Of a stretch of 64,000 bases of DNA, positions 33,267-44,783 are shown in pieces. The position numbers and the translations under genes are program-made. Numbering within the stretch: position 1 is the stretch's first letter; each line of letters opens with the position of its first letter. A model generated the notes under the pieces. The model made no database searches and was not told the DNA's origin. It saw only the letters and a list, made by a program, of their open reading frames with translations. Source of the stretch: Rhizoclosmatium globosum (taxonomy: Eukaryota; Chytridiomycota; Chytridiomycetes; Chytridiales; Chytriomycetaceae); assembly GCA_002104985.1 (NCBI GenBank), contig MCGO01000019.1:558001-622000 (forward strand). Reading direction: 5' to 3'.

Positions 33267-35567
33267 CTAAGATGTGATGATTTTGGAATCGCCCGAATTC
33301 TTGCTTGCCATCCAACGCGGATATATACTCATATACTATTCCAATCTTTGTTAATCAGAACGCGCGAAGAAAAATGCACTCACCATGCTATTTACAACTT
33401 CCTCCTTCGCCATTTCGAAATCCCCTACAAACCATTTCCCCTTCTTCATTTTCTTTTTCAACGCGACTTTGACGGAAGCACTTAGGTTGACTTCGCACGG
33501 TGCTCCCTCACAACAAAACCGTTTATAAAACGCAACATATTTTGGGACCAGCTCAGGTGGTACTTCCAACCCTGTCATTTCAGGTGTCAGCGAGTGAAGC
33601 GAACCTCCAAGCGACGCGTTCTTTTGAGCAAGGTTTTGGATTTGGAGTTGAAGACTCATGTGTCCTCCGCTATCGATTTGCTTATCGATTTGGTTGAGGG
33701 ATTGTTGGGATGCAGAGTAGATGGATGGGGATTGGATTGATGGGCTTTGTACGGATGAGGGTATAGACCCTTGGTGGAGAGGATGGAAGGACGTTAGAAG
33801 AACGGTTGTGCATTGGGTCAAGGTTCGCAGATGTCCCGACAGTATCGCGGTGATAGTTTGTGAGTCTCGAAACTCGTGAAGAATGATATACGGGTGTATT
33901 TATAGATGGAGGTGTTGGTACTGTAGATCTGGATGGTTCATGTTGTGGGGAGGCGCATTTGCACCATGACTCTATGTATTCGTAGTGATGATTTTTGATG
34001 TACTTCATGACGCTTAAGTACAAGTCTTTGTATGTTTCCCAGAAGAAACATTCTTCGCTCGCGCTGTCTTTGATTGCGAAAGTTTGAAGGAGTTGAAGAG
34101 GAAGTCATCGTCGAGGACTTGACGGAAACAGGTTAGGTTCATGACGAGCTTCTTGATTCGCATTTTTCGTTCGTGGATGTATGTCAGGGCGATTGGCGTA
34201 ATTACACTTGTAATGTGGCAGATGATGAGCACAATCACAACCCTACATTGGTGAATTTTAGCTTGAACGGAACTTCTAAGTAATCTTACAAATCCATCTC
34301 ATTAAATTTTTCGCATACATTCTTGTTTACACTACAAATCGCACCGTATACTCCTAAATCATGTTTAATTTCGAAGTGACGATAGTGAAATTTTACCTAT
34401 TACTGCTCCCAGAACAACAGAAACCAGCAAATCAAAACAGCGTAAACATTGACCGAGTTTAAATCCGATATTGAATATACCACGAAAGGTCCGATGAATA
34501 CGAAAACCTATTTGCAGAGTTTGCTTTGGCAAAATGCAAAAATACTTACTACAACCATGTATGAAAAGGCGAAGATGTACTCAAAGTCTACAACACAGAC
34601 TGGAAATGCCATTACAGGTGCTATTCGATGCGTTTTTGAAAATATCTAAAAGACTTCAGCAACCAAGAAGGTTTCACTGAGACAAACCTGAACTACAACG
34701 CATACAACAAGTGCAATCAATAACGAGAGAATAAGTGCTTTCTCTAGTTTCAGTAGAGCCACACGCTCATTTTCGTTACCAGTCCCAGCTCCCATCCACT
34801 TCTCCACTTGGCTGTCGACAACATCCACAACTTCTTCTTCAGGCTGCTGTATATCCAACGCTGAATTATTTTGTGGTAAAACAGCTTTTGACGCGACTTT
34901 CGATAGATGCGGGAGAGACGAAGTTGAATATGCCCCGCTAAATAAACCTTGACATTCCGACTTTGGTTTATCAGATGCAGCGTGGACATGGCCTTTCGCC
35001 GTGACCGAGCCAGGTTTTGTCGTTTCATCGGGTCTCATAATCATTGACTCTCTTATCGACGGTTCAGCTTTTGTAGGCGCCGTCACGGCGATTCCTTCTG
35101 GTGATGTAGCTGGATTTGATATCACGAATCCAAACTCGTCTTTATGTGATTCGATAAGGTTTCGTGATGAGAACTTTGCGCCGATTGGGCCGCCGTAGAG
35201 AACTATTTGGTTGAATCTGTGGGCGATGTGTAAGTGGAGACATCGGAGAAGCACGGCGGCTGTCCATGGGATGAGTGTTAGGTGGAATATCCATACTTTG
35301 TGCAGAAATGAATCAGTTCAATCGAAGTCGAGAGTAAAAAGTCACTATACATTCAACAAAGCACGGAACATCTTTCGTTACAGTGTCGATCCGTAGAAAG
35401 ATTGTGGCGATAATAGTGCAGATGGCCTGAATGAGTTGGATTTTCACAGAACGCGTTGCGATGTTCCTCTTTGACCGACGAAGATAGAACATCAACGTCG
35501 ATATACAACCGATCGGAAGCCATAGAACAAAAAAGAGGATATCTGCTATTGATGGTTGGAATGACAT
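33267..35567 (-). CDS. 7TM protein with C-terminal RGS domain
   Basis: Seven hydrophobic segments followed by a regulator-of-G-protein-signalling domain, the layout of plant AtRGS1 and some fungal receptors. Segments include IADILFFVLWLPIGCISTLM, IQLIQAICTIIATIFL, VWIFHLTLIPWTAAVLLRC, LILSLLIALVVCVVVQV and VVIVLIICHITSVITPIALT. A Ser/Thr/Lys-rich insert sits between segments 3 and 4. The RGS part reads FRQVLDDDFLFNSF, FAIKDSASEECFFWETYKDL, CEVNLSASVKVAL, DFEMAKEEVVNSM and, after an intron (about 33312-33384), YMSIYPRWMASK. RGS domains speed GTP hydrolysis by G-alpha. There are six or so introns (one about 35289-35348) and at least one missing base near 34085. Ligand unknown. Confidence 0.8.
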
Positions 35568-35835
35568 GGCTATGGTGAAACTCCGTTCCGGATTGACTAT
35601 GTAAATCTTGATATATTTTGCAACCCAAATAAAAGTAATTTATAATTAAATTCTTTTGATGTGTGATTGAATTTATGCTTTGGATCGAGTTGGGGAATAG
35701 CTTTGCATTCAGAGTCTACCATGTCACTCATTCGGGAAGCTGTGACCTGTTGGGAATACTTTCTGGCTTGAATCCCTGTTTTTTCGTTAATCGGATATTC
35801 AAAAAAAAGAAGAATAATACGAACAGTATAACTCG

Positions 35836-36645
35836 CTATTCAAAGCTGCAGTATATAACAAGTTTTGGATAGTAAAACCAGAATAAGTGTGTAATAATCC
35901 GTGTCGTAATGTCAATATAAATCATAACAGATTGAATAGTTGCAATTACAAGCGATCTAAGTACGTTTTCTTCAATCAAAACTCGTGAACAGTTGTCCAG
36001 TCTTTGGTAAGGTACTGATAGTTAAACGAAATACAAACAATTGTTGCAAAGCCATCGGAAATAAGATCTGCACTGTTGTAGCCGAGACCTGTCAATCGGC
36101 TGTAAGACAGAGTACAAACGAGAAAGGAAGAAACCTGATAACTTATTTTGCGTGTCTAAAGAGTTATGATCATAAGCATAGAAAAAGTTACTTACATTCG
36201 CAAGCCATTAATTTGGATCCCAAATCCCTTTACTAAGACTAAATCCACACAGCCCAACAAATCCGATGAGCTAAAATCACAACAATCCCCATAAAACAAC
36301 TTATTGTTCCTGCTAGAAGCAACGTCTTGTATGAATAAACGCGTCGAACGTTGTGAAAAAGAAGTGTGATGAAAGGTTGAGGAAGAAAGACTTGATTTCA
36401 CAGCCGTCCTTGTCATAGAAGAAACTTGCAGAAAAGAGAATTGTAAATATTATTGCCATATGTTAAAGAAGGTCATGATATGGCGGCCCTGAAAAAATTC
36501 GGAGCGTTTCGGAAATGTGTGATTGTGCCAATGATACCGAGTGTGACGTATGGATAGTTACTCCATATAGACCCCCAAGTATCATAGATTGCGGTAGTGA
36601 TATGGATGGACCTGGAGGAATCTCAGTTGTGATGGTCGAGTTCAT
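35836..36645 (-). CDS. Small 7TM receptor-like protein, family Z copy a (diverged or damaged)
   Basis: A diverged member of the family formed by the three genes at 59784-63240. Matching landmarks, in order: TFDAFIHTR (family FDAFILFK), a segment ending HRICWAVW (family RIGWAVYD), GLGYNSADLISDGFATIV (family SAGYNITDIFCDLFATTV), then VLIEENVLRSLVIATIQSVM, aligning with the EN-I-xRS segment 6 of the others. It lacks the intron the other three share at that point. Frame changes occur about four times, so it may be a pseudogene or carry sequence errors. Starts MNSTITTEIPPGPSISLPQS. The C-terminal end is approximate. Confidence 0.5.
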
Positions 36646-36975
36646 GTTGTGGGGTGCGTTTTTTTGATTGTTTGTAATAACAATAGCATTTAGTTCATGA
36701 GATTGTTCAATATGAGTGGCTCTTTCATTTATCCTTTCATCATCATTGAATAAATATATTGCAGTTCTTAAAATGACTATTTGGAGATACTCCTATCAAT
36801 AATTGTGATTCTAACGTTGGAATAAAGTTCCTAATTCCCTTAAATCAGTCGAAAGGAAAAGAACAATCGAAATATTAAAAATGCTGTTTTCCACAAGTGT
36901 TCAATTTTTAAACTCCGCGAGTATAAACATGGTCATGCAGCTGTCAACTTCAAAAACTTACGTTTAGAAGATTCA

Positions 36976-37978
36976 ATGGCAGGAATACTATCGTTCATTC
37001 TCGGACTAAAGCATCCACTCGATCAGCCAATAGTCCTACCGACAGGTGGAATCAATAACGTCTTGAATGCTTTGACGGCACTTGCGAAACTCTCGGCTGT
37101 GCCTACGACTCAATCGATGTCCTCCTTGATCCCAACCGCGGCTCCATCAAACGTTGAAATATCTATCCCATCGGCTTCGTCCACGTCATTGACACCGCCG
37201 TCTAACACGATGGATCCAACTAATTGTAAAATCTCCCAATATGACATCCCCCACATACTTCCTGACATACTTCAAGTACCACATTCAAACTAAACTACTC
37301 AAAATCTTAGCTTCCCCACTCGTAACCAACGTTCTCTATATAACATCCGCAATCGCAATCTTAATCGCGTTGATTCTAATCGGTAAGCCCCGCCACCCTT
37401 AACAACCACCAACTCCCTAACTCACCATCATAGCATCCTGCTTCCGTCGCTCTAAATCTCGAAAACTCGCGTCGAGATCGCCTTTACCCGTCCATCTATT
37501 CCATCCGACTAAATCGCCTGTGCTTATACACTCATCCGCAACGGAAGTCGATCGCGTCGCTCAAATTGAGAGAAGGTGTGGAAATAGGTTGAGTGGTGGC
37601 GAGAGGCCTGTTGTTAGGGTTGAAAGGGAAGTTCCTGTTTCGAGGCTTGTGGCTTCGTATTCTTTAAATCGGGATGGTGGGGGGCGGGGAAAGGATGATA
37701 TGGATAGGAGTTGGTTGTATCATGGGATGCGGGTCTTGGGTGATGGTAAAGAGGAAGTTGTTAATGGCATAGGGAGGGTTGCGGATTGGCAGTTACCGAT
37801 TACTGTTGAGGAGTATGAGGTTGAGGAGGAAAACGGGCTTGAAGGAACGGGTATGAAACGCCTACAGTTTCAGAGATTGAATCTATGGAAGTTGGATCTG
37901 CCAAAGACGGAGAATGGATGGTTTCGGACTCAAGACTGTAACTCATTGAATTTTACGTATACCATTGTCTATCTATAG
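36976..37978 (+). CDS. Single-pass membrane protein, unknown
   Basis: Exon 1 begins MAGILSFILGLKHPLDQPIV and is Ser/Thr/Pro-rich. After a one-base frame change near 37290 comes a membrane helix, TNVLYITSAIAILIALILI, ended by an intron (about 37382-37433). The second exon starts with a basic stop-transfer (SCFRRSKSRKLASRS) and encodes a charged cytoplasmic tail ending SLNFTYTIVYL. No known domain. The lay-out, Ser/Thr-rich exterior, one helix and long polar tail, resembles the next gene at 38078, so they may be functional relatives, though sequence similarity is weak. Confidence 0.55.
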
Positions 37979-38077
37979 CCTTAGTATATTATCTATTTAT
38001 TTGTTCTAGTATGTTCTCATATTATCTGGTTTGGCGGGAAGTGAGCTGTCAAACCTAAACCCTTTCTTTCAACAGAA

Positions 38078-39023
38078 ATGGCTTCAACCAATCATCTACA
38101 GCCCCCACAAAACAATAATATCGATGAAGATGGGTTTAGTAGTAGGTTTGATTCTTTGCGTACATTGACTATAAGTACTGCAAGAGCGCGACGAACTAAA
38201 GGTACAACCAATTCAAAGATCATCATTACAGTCCGAAGAATAATCAAAAAACTAGATCTCTCTTCGATGTTTGTTACGTCAATGGATCAACCGTCGGTAC
38301 CCCGTCGAACAGAAACAGTGGATTTGACTCGAGCAGTTTCAGCAACGTTGCCTGCTGGAGGAAGTGCTGTACCACCTGGTATGCTTTCATATTCGTGCAC
38401 ACTGGTTTGCTAAAGATCGTATTCTATTAGATTCTGGGTCTATTCCGTCCACCACAATCATTTACATAAGCGTTGGGGCTTCTATCGCTTTCATCGCCTT
38501 GCTGTCAGCAGGTACATCATATTATACATTATAAAACCAAATAAGCTCATAAGGTCGGTCAGCCATATGCATTTGTCGGTATCGACGCAGGAAACAGTTG
38601 GAAGCTTCTGAACATGACTCCATGAACCTTCCACTCACACCCACCTCATCAACCTCACGACCTTCCACTACTCGAACATCCTTGTCGCAGCAATCACGCG
38701 GAAGTAACAGTATAAAAAAACCGGACGTGTTTCACCAACATCCAAGTCGCCCCACATCTGTTGCACCCTCGAACCCATCTTTCGTGAACAGCGCATATCC
38801 ATCTCAGCCCAAATCAAAACCGCCGTCTAAAAAAGCTTCCATCTCGATTGACCAAATCCACGAAATCCAACAAAGAATGCGAAGTAGTGCACTCGTGGAT
38901 TCTGTTGTAAGCATGTACGATAGTGATGAGGAAGATAGGGAGGAGGGATATGGATCGATTGACCAAGTTTCGACGCAGTTTCGACATCCTTGGGAGTATT
39001 TGCGGGATAAGAGTCTGCGCTGA
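38078..39023 (+). CDS. Single-pass membrane protein with long cytoplasmic tail, unknown
   Basis: Three exons with clean GT-AG introns at 38379-38430 and 38512-38553 (42 nt). The protein starts MASTNHLQPPQNNNIDEDG. The helix STTIIYISVGASIAFIALLS is followed by a basic segment ICICRYRRRKQLEASEHD and a tail of about 140 residues rich in Ser, Pro and Lys, with an acidic patch SMYDSDEEDREEG and C terminus HPWEYLRDKSLR. No signal peptide is obvious, so it may be a type III (signal-anchor) protein. No known domain. Frame is intact throughout. Confidence 0.65.
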
Positions 39024-39215
39024 GCTGAATCACTCATAGCAGTTGTTGGTCGAATTTGTATTTATTATCGCTGGATGAATAGCCAGGATATGTTGTGAAT
39101 AAAGAGTGTATCAGTTGAAACCTGAATCATAGAGTGAAGCCATCAAGGGAAGAGAGTATCGGAAAACTAAGACAACAGAGTCTATCTGATGAGCCTCCGA
39201 ATATCTCGAATAGAT

Positions 39216-39755
39216 TTATAATCCGTCTTTTTGAGTAACCTGTTTTGGATGTATACAGTATGTGTGATGAGTCAAGCCAGTCAGAAAGAGAGCCCCACCT
39301 TTTCTGCTTTTCCTTCCACGCCCGATCAGAATGACTGCGCAGTACAGAATCGGAAGAATGTGCAGCAGCGCAACAAACTCAACAATGCCCACGAGTGACT
39401 CATGTTTCAGGTGCGATGATCCGAGTTCGTCAATGGCCAAGTCGATTGGATTCGATGCATTTGAGGACGGTGTCAGGGTGGTTGTTTGATTGAGTGAAGG
39501 GGAAGGTGTGGCTGCGGCGACAGTTGGATGTACTTTGGTTTGTAATGGCTTCAGTGGCAGCTTATCGACTGTCGTGACTGTTGGTGCAATAGATGTAGTT
39601 GCATTGAGTGAAGTCGATTGTGAAGAAGGGGCAGGTGCGGCGATGGTTTTGGATGGAGGAAGCGCCTTCAAGTTGGGTGGGAGTGCTGGCATCGATTTGA
39701 ACCAAGTTTTAACAAATGCCAGGTTTAATAAGTTACTGTATCTTTTCCCAATCAT
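39216..39755 (-). CDS. Putative single-pass membrane protein, Thr/Ser/Pro-rich
   Basis: An open frame of up to 179 residues; the inner Met at 39692 (MPALPPNLKALPPS) is an equally good start. A Thr/Ser/Ala/Pro-rich part with NxT/S sites (SLNATTSIAPTV, LNQTTTLTPSS) precedes a hydrophobic helix VGIVEFVALLHILPILYCAV and a basic stop-transfer GRGRKSRKGG. A GT after this exon part may be a splice donor, so the C terminus is uncertain. Composition and topology fit a glycosylated surface protein. Not recognised. Confidence 0.45.
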   Translation of the reverse strand: MIGKRYSNLLNLAFVKTWFKSMPALPPNLKALPPSKTIAAPAPSSQSTSLNATTSIAPTVTTVDKLPLKPLQTKVHPTVAAATPSPSLNQTTTLTPSSNASNPIDLAIDELGSSHLKHESLVGIVEFVALLHILPILYCAVILIGRGRKSRKGGALFLTGLTHHTYCIHPKQVTQKDGL

Positions 39756-40024
39756 TCATCAAAAAATTAACCCGAGATTGTTGAGATGAATTGTTTTCCT
39801 GTTGCTGAATCTTTTCAACTTTTTAAGTATGAAGCTTCGCATTTACAGGTTTATACCTTAAGGATGCATAAATGGAAGTAAGTATTGGTCTCCAGTTTTG
39901 ATTGCTTGGATCTGCAAAGAAAGATCCAGACAGAGACGATCAAGCCTGGGAACGGTATGCCGCTTTGGTCTTGATTGGAATAGGCTAAAATGGGAAGCAA
40001 TTGCATTGTGAAGTAAAAGATAAG

Positions 40025-40830
40025 ATGAAAGCAGCCTTTTTTCTCGTCGCTGCCATTGCCACTTCCAGTAGTGCACAAACTGTAGAAGTTGGAGGCACTT
40101 GTGTGTCCAACGCTGATTGCAAGAAGGGTCTTCTCTGCTCTCTCGCCCAGTACTCTCCAGCAACCTTCATCTGTGCCCCAGCCCCAACAACAAACATCAC
40201 ATTTCCAGGTGCCGACGTTGGCGAGGCGTGTACTCAAACAACGACACCGAATGCAAGGCCGGTCTTAAATGTTTCCAATCAAAGTGCACTTGGGTTCTCA
40301 GCGGTACCGACACCTCCAATGAAGGAACTGGAACCGATTGTGCAACTTACCAGTACGGGTACCCAAAGTCATGCAAGCCTGGTCTGTTGTGTATCCTCCC
40401 GCCTAATTCGCCTGATGGTGTACTCAAACCAAACATTTTGAGTGGCTCTTGCATCTCTCCACCCGCTGCTGGTGTTCCACTGCCATCTGTGACTGTTCCT
40501 GTTAACGGTGCAGCAAACTGGGACGGTTGCATCAGCGATGATTCTGGGCTTTGCAACAAGAGCGAATTTGCTCCAGGTGCGGTTGCCCAGTGGTGCAAGG
40601 CAAACGCGACAATGTGGGGATCGCCCGATCCCTCGCCGTTGTATGTTTGTCATGTGATTGGAAGTGCTCCTAGTGTGGTTGTTTCTACAGTTCAAGGAGC
40701 GGCAGGCGCTGTTGCAACGAGTGCTGCCAAGACTGTGGCTGCTACTGTTGTGGCAACCACTACCAAGTCATCCGCTATACTTTTTGGCATTACTACCGGA
40801 CTCTTGATTGTCTATGCGTCCATCTTGTAG
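40025..40830 (+). CDS. Cys-rich secreted protein, probably GPI-anchored
   Basis: About 268 residues. The N terminus MKAAFFLVAAIATSSSAQ is a signal peptide. Two Cys-rich modules with the pattern C-x5-C-K-x-GL-x-C follow (GGTCVSNADCKKGLLC and DTECKAGLKCFQSKC), then SCKPGLLCILPP and a domain with CISDDSGLCNKSEFAPG. The C terminus is Ala/Thr/Val-rich and ends in a hydrophobic stretch SSAILFGITTGLLIVYASIL with nothing after it, as expected of a GPI-attachment signal. One missing base near 40233 (EACT-SNNDTEC) joins two frames. Module spacing suggests disulphide-bonded repeats. Ligand and function unknown. Confidence 0.7.
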
Positions 40831-40914
40831 AGTAAAGAAAAAAGAGTCACGTTGAAGAGGAGAAGAAAGTAATAATTCATCTGAGAATAAATGTGAGAAT
40901 GATGATAGAATGTT

Positions 40915-41640
40915 TTATTCGAGAGTCTTAAGGTGCCGGCAATAACTGTCTCGGTGTCGTTTTAATGAATCAGAACGGCTGAAAGTTACTCCACACCCAG
41001 AACATTCATGTAACCGCATCGAACCATTCGGTGGATGCCGAGATCGAACGTGTCGGTTCAAATCAAAGCTTCGGGTGAAATTTTGGTTGCAGATGTGGCA
41101 GTTCAGCTGTGGGCTTGGTCTGTTTACAAATCGACGTGGATAGCTTTGTTTGGTAGAAGGCACTTCCAGAGTTGGAGTAGGTGCTTTCAATAATGTTTGT
41201 GGACTGGTTGGAGTTGATACAACAGGTGGGGATTTTTGTACGGTCTGGTATCGAAAATTGATGCCCTGTTCTGATACATGCGGCGCCGTACTGTATGGTT
41301 GAATCGTTTGATTCATTTGGTATGCTTGCTGAAAATGAGTGGGTGGTGGAGAGATGGGCGGCGATGGTTGGAGGAATTGAACAGGCCTTGGCGGCATTGA
41401 TGGAACGATCGGAGGAGTTGGAAGTTCTTGCCGCGACGTATTATACGTATAAGCATTTAAATTCCACGAGACCATTGAATGCACTTCGTTTGTGTATTCA
41501 TATGAGGAAAAGATTGTCGATTCCAATAATTGAACACGATTCTGGTGATCTTGCAGTTGAGAACGCAAAGAAGGTAGTCTTGGGCCATCTTGCTGGATGC
41601 TTGCTCGAATTAGACTCCAGGCCGATGGTAGTTGCTCCAT
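40915..41640 (-). CDS. C2H2 zinc-finger protein, copy 2 (divergent to OPT2)
   Basis: Intronless, intact, 241 residues. The N terminus MEQLPSAWSLIRASIQQDG plus PRLPSLRSQLQDHQNR matches the zinc-finger gene at 14263-15127. After a Pro/Gln-rich linker come two fingers: CHICNQNFTRSFDLNRHVRS (to about residue 204) and CSGCGVTFSRSDSLKRHRDS followed by YC. The second finger ends His-x4-Cys like its paralogue. It is divergent from the OPT gene at 42138 with 497 bp between. Likely a transcription factor; regulation of the neighbouring transporter is inferred from the duplicated arrangement only. Confidence 0.88.
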   Translation of the reverse strand: MEQLPSAWSLIRASIQQDGPRLPSLRSQLQDHQNRVQLLESTIFSSYEYTNEVHSMVSWNLNAYTYNTSRQELPTPPIVPSMPPRPVQFLQPSPPISPPPTHFQQAYQMNQTIQPYSTAPHVSEQGINFRYQTVQKSPPVVSTPTSPQTLLKAPTPTLEVPSTKQSYPRRFVNRPSPQLNCHICNQNFTRSFDLNRHVRSRHPPNGSMRLHECSGCGVTFSRSDSLKRHRDSYCRHLKTLE

Positions 41641-42137
41641 GTTGTTGGAAGGCCTGTTTTCGTTTCTTGGATTGCTAGATTTCGTGGATTTGAGGCTTGT
41701 CTTTTAATTCGGAGACACTCACTTACTTTCTTATCACATCTCGGGAACAATGCGAGCAAAGCGCAATAAACGATACTCCAACATTCATTGTATTACCAGT
41801 GCGTATCTCGAAAAGAGCGAGAATGTAAGTGCCAAGAGAATTATCGCCACCCGCATCGCCACTTTGATGCCGTTGGGCGTTTTCGTCACAAATCGCCACG
41901 CAATTACGAACGCTTACTGATATAGGACATTGGGCAGCGTTTAGATATTAATCTGATAGTGCACTGTTTCTACACAGGCTGCTCGCTCGAGATGGTGGCG
42001 AGAAACATCCGAAGTGGCGATTCAGTGGTTCGTGGAATTCGCTTAAAATGATTAAATCTCCAAAACGCCACCTACTTGACCCATCGCCTTTAAAAAGCAC
42101 GACCGCTGTCGGTCACAGTCTGCTATCAAAAAACAAA
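41641..42137 (+). promoter_or_regulatory. Shared divergent promoter, zinc finger 2 / OPT2
   Basis: Contains CGCCAC or GTGGCG six times within about 230 bp (near 41849, 41862, 41893, 41994, 42016 and 42067). TCGTGGAATTCG at 42030-42041, AAACGCCACC at 42063-42072 and CTTTAAAAA at 42088-42096 stand in the same order as in the OPT1 promoter. The density and shared order suggest a real regulatory module; the factor is unknown. Confidence 0.6.
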
Positions 42138-44666
42138 ATGACTCTTGCTGCAGACCTTGTGGCGGAAGACCAAAAGAAGATTGACGAATATGTCGCCACT
42201 CACCCAGACATGATCGATGATGTCGAGTTGGAGGACATTCAGGACATTGAAGCTCACATGTAAGCTTCTCAAAATCGTATTGATCATACATCTAACTGTC
42301 TTCAAAAGCGAATTCATTGTTCCCCAAACTGATGACCCATCCACTCCAGCCTTCACGTTCCGTGCCATCTTCATTGGTACCATTTTCTGTGTCTTGATTT
42401 CGTTTGCAAACACGGCTTTGTCTTTCCGTGCGAATGCGATCACCGTTCCACCTGTTGTGGCAACTATTCTGTCATACCCATTGGGAGTCTTCTTTTCCAA
42501 AGTCTTGCCATCTGGATTTTTGAATCCAGGACCTTTCTCCTTGAAGGAGCACGTTCTCATTTGTGAGTGTTATTCAAAATGACTTCCAATCGACTCTAAC
42601 AAGTCGCAATTCATAGACGTCATGTCCTCCACTTCCAACGCAAACGGAGGTCTTCCATACGGAATTGACAACGTTGTCTCCCAAACCTACTCCGAGTTGA
42701 TGGGCAACACCGATATCACGTTTATCTCTGCTCTCGGATTCGTCCTGATCACTCAGTTCTTGGGATACGGAATCTCTGGTCTCACCCGTCGTTTCTTGGT
42801 CCGCCCAACTGCCATGTGGTGGCCAGGAAACTTGACAAACATTGCCTTGTTCGTTTCTTTCCACAAAGTCAGCACTGGAGATGTTGCTGGAGAGCGTTAC
42901 AAGATGAGTCGTTTCATGTTCTTCTGGATCGCTTTCGCGGGAATGTTTGCGTATGAATGGTTGCCAACTGTGTTCCTTCAAGCGCTTGGTGCTATTTCAA
43001 TCACCTGTCTTTTTGCCGGACGCGGAAACGGTCCTTCTGGTGTTCTTTCTCAGTACAACGCCGTGGCTGGATCTGTCTAGTGAGTCTTAATTTAATACCG
43101 CTACTTCGTATTCTAACCATATGTAACAGCAACGGTGTTGGTCTCTTTGGAATCACCTTGGACTGGAACAACGTCCAACTTGGTGGAACCAACTTTGCCC
43201 AACCATTCTCTGCCAACTTGTGCAACAACTTGGGAAACATCTTCTTCCTCTGGATTTTGACTCCACTCTTCTACACGTCCGACATGTTCGGCCTCAACAG
43301 CAAATTCCGCGAGAACGGTTACCAAGGCTCCCTCAACCCAAAGATCAACTCTGCTCACTTGTTCGTTGGTGCTGAAGGTGGACCAAAGAAGCAAGGTTCC
43401 CGTGTCTCCAACTTGTTCTTCTACAATGTTTCTGATAACTACAACTTGAACGTCACCGCTTACAACCTTGTCGCTCCTATCCACCTTTCATCTGCTTTCA
43501 CTTTGACTTACGCATCGTCTTTCTTGACTGTTACTGCTGCCATTTCTCACGTTGCTCTCTGGTACGGAAAGGATCTGTACCGTCAGTCGATGAACGCGTT
43601 CCGTCAGATTCGTGATGAAATTGATTCCATGGACAAGCACGTTGTTATGATGGAGGCCTACCCAGATGTTCCAGACTGGGCTTACCTCGCGTTCCTTGCT
43701 GTCTGCTCCGTTGGAGGTGTTCTCGTCTCTGTTTTCACTCCATTCAACATGCCTTGGTGGGGTGTATTCTTCAACATCTTTATCGTCTCTGTTATGGTTG
43801 TTCCATACGGTGCTGTTCAGGCTATTACCGGTATCGGTCTTTACATCAACGTGTTGACTGAGTTCATCATCGGTCTCATGATTCCAGGACAGACTGTTGC
43901 TGTAATGGCTTTCAAGTCTTGGGGAACCAACTCTTTGATTCAATCTTTGCAGTTGTCTCAAGATTTGAAGATTGGTCAGTACCTCCACATTCCGCCATAC
44001 GCCATGGTTGGTGCTCAATTCTTGGGTACGCTCATCAACGCTGTTGTTGCTACTGGAGCCGCTTGGTTTATGATGTTTAACTCTGGAGACTTGCTCACCA
44101 AGGATGAATGGTCATACGTTAACTACCAAGTCTTCTACGCTGCTGGTGGAATTTGGGGAGCTATTGGTCCCCAGCGTTTCTTCGGTATTGGATCCATCTA
44201 TGCTTCATTGATGTGGTGTTTCTTGATTGGAGCTCTCTGCCCATTCCTTCCATGGTTGGCCAACAAGTTCATCTACAAGTCCAAGTACTGGCACTTGGTC
44301 AACTTCCCACTCTTCTTCTCTTTCAACGGTGTCGTTGGATTCCAAGTCTTGATTGTCGTGCCAATGATCATCAACTTTGTGTCCCAAATTGTTCTTTACA
44401 ACAAAAACAAGGAGTTCTTCCAAAAGTACGCGTACGTTTTGGGTGCCGCCTTCGACTCTTCCGCTGCCATTGTTGCTTTGATTTGGTCCATGATGCAAGT
44501 CGGAGGCTTGAACTGGACTTCGTACAACGTTCTCAACCCAAACACGGACAATGTTCCAGGAGACTACTACTGTTACCCAGGAGCTTCTTACGCTGATTGG
44601 GACTGTTCTTACTATATCACTAAAGGAACCAACCAGCTTGCGGATGGAACCCCGTGCTCCGTTTAA
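42138..44666 (+). CDS. Oligopeptide transporter, OPT family (OPT2)
   Basis: Clean, complete OPT protein of 791 residues with introns at 42260-42308, 42563-42616 and 43080-43129. Exon 1 (122 nt) encodes an acidic N terminus (MTLAADLVAEDQKKIDEY) as in OPT1. Family motifs: FIVPQTDDPSTPAFTF, LNPGPFSLKEHVLI, GLTRRFLVRPTAMWWPGN, MAFKSWGTNSLIQ, LKIGQYLHIPPYAM, GGIWGAIGPQRFFGIGS, WLANKFIYKSKYW. It ends SYYITKGTNQLADGTPCSV. The third intron splits the same Tyr codon as OPT1 intron 3, while the second differs in position. No frame break occurs, so it is the best reference for the other copies. By family, a proton-coupled peptide importer of the plasma membrane. Confidence 0.97.
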
Positions 44667-44783
44667 CAACCTCTATAGTTACTCAATTTTGTTAGACAAT
44701 CTGCTATGTTTTCTGCTGTGAAATTAAAATGATATTTTGCCAATGGATTGATCGTTCCTACAATTTATTTTAGATGCATCCTT

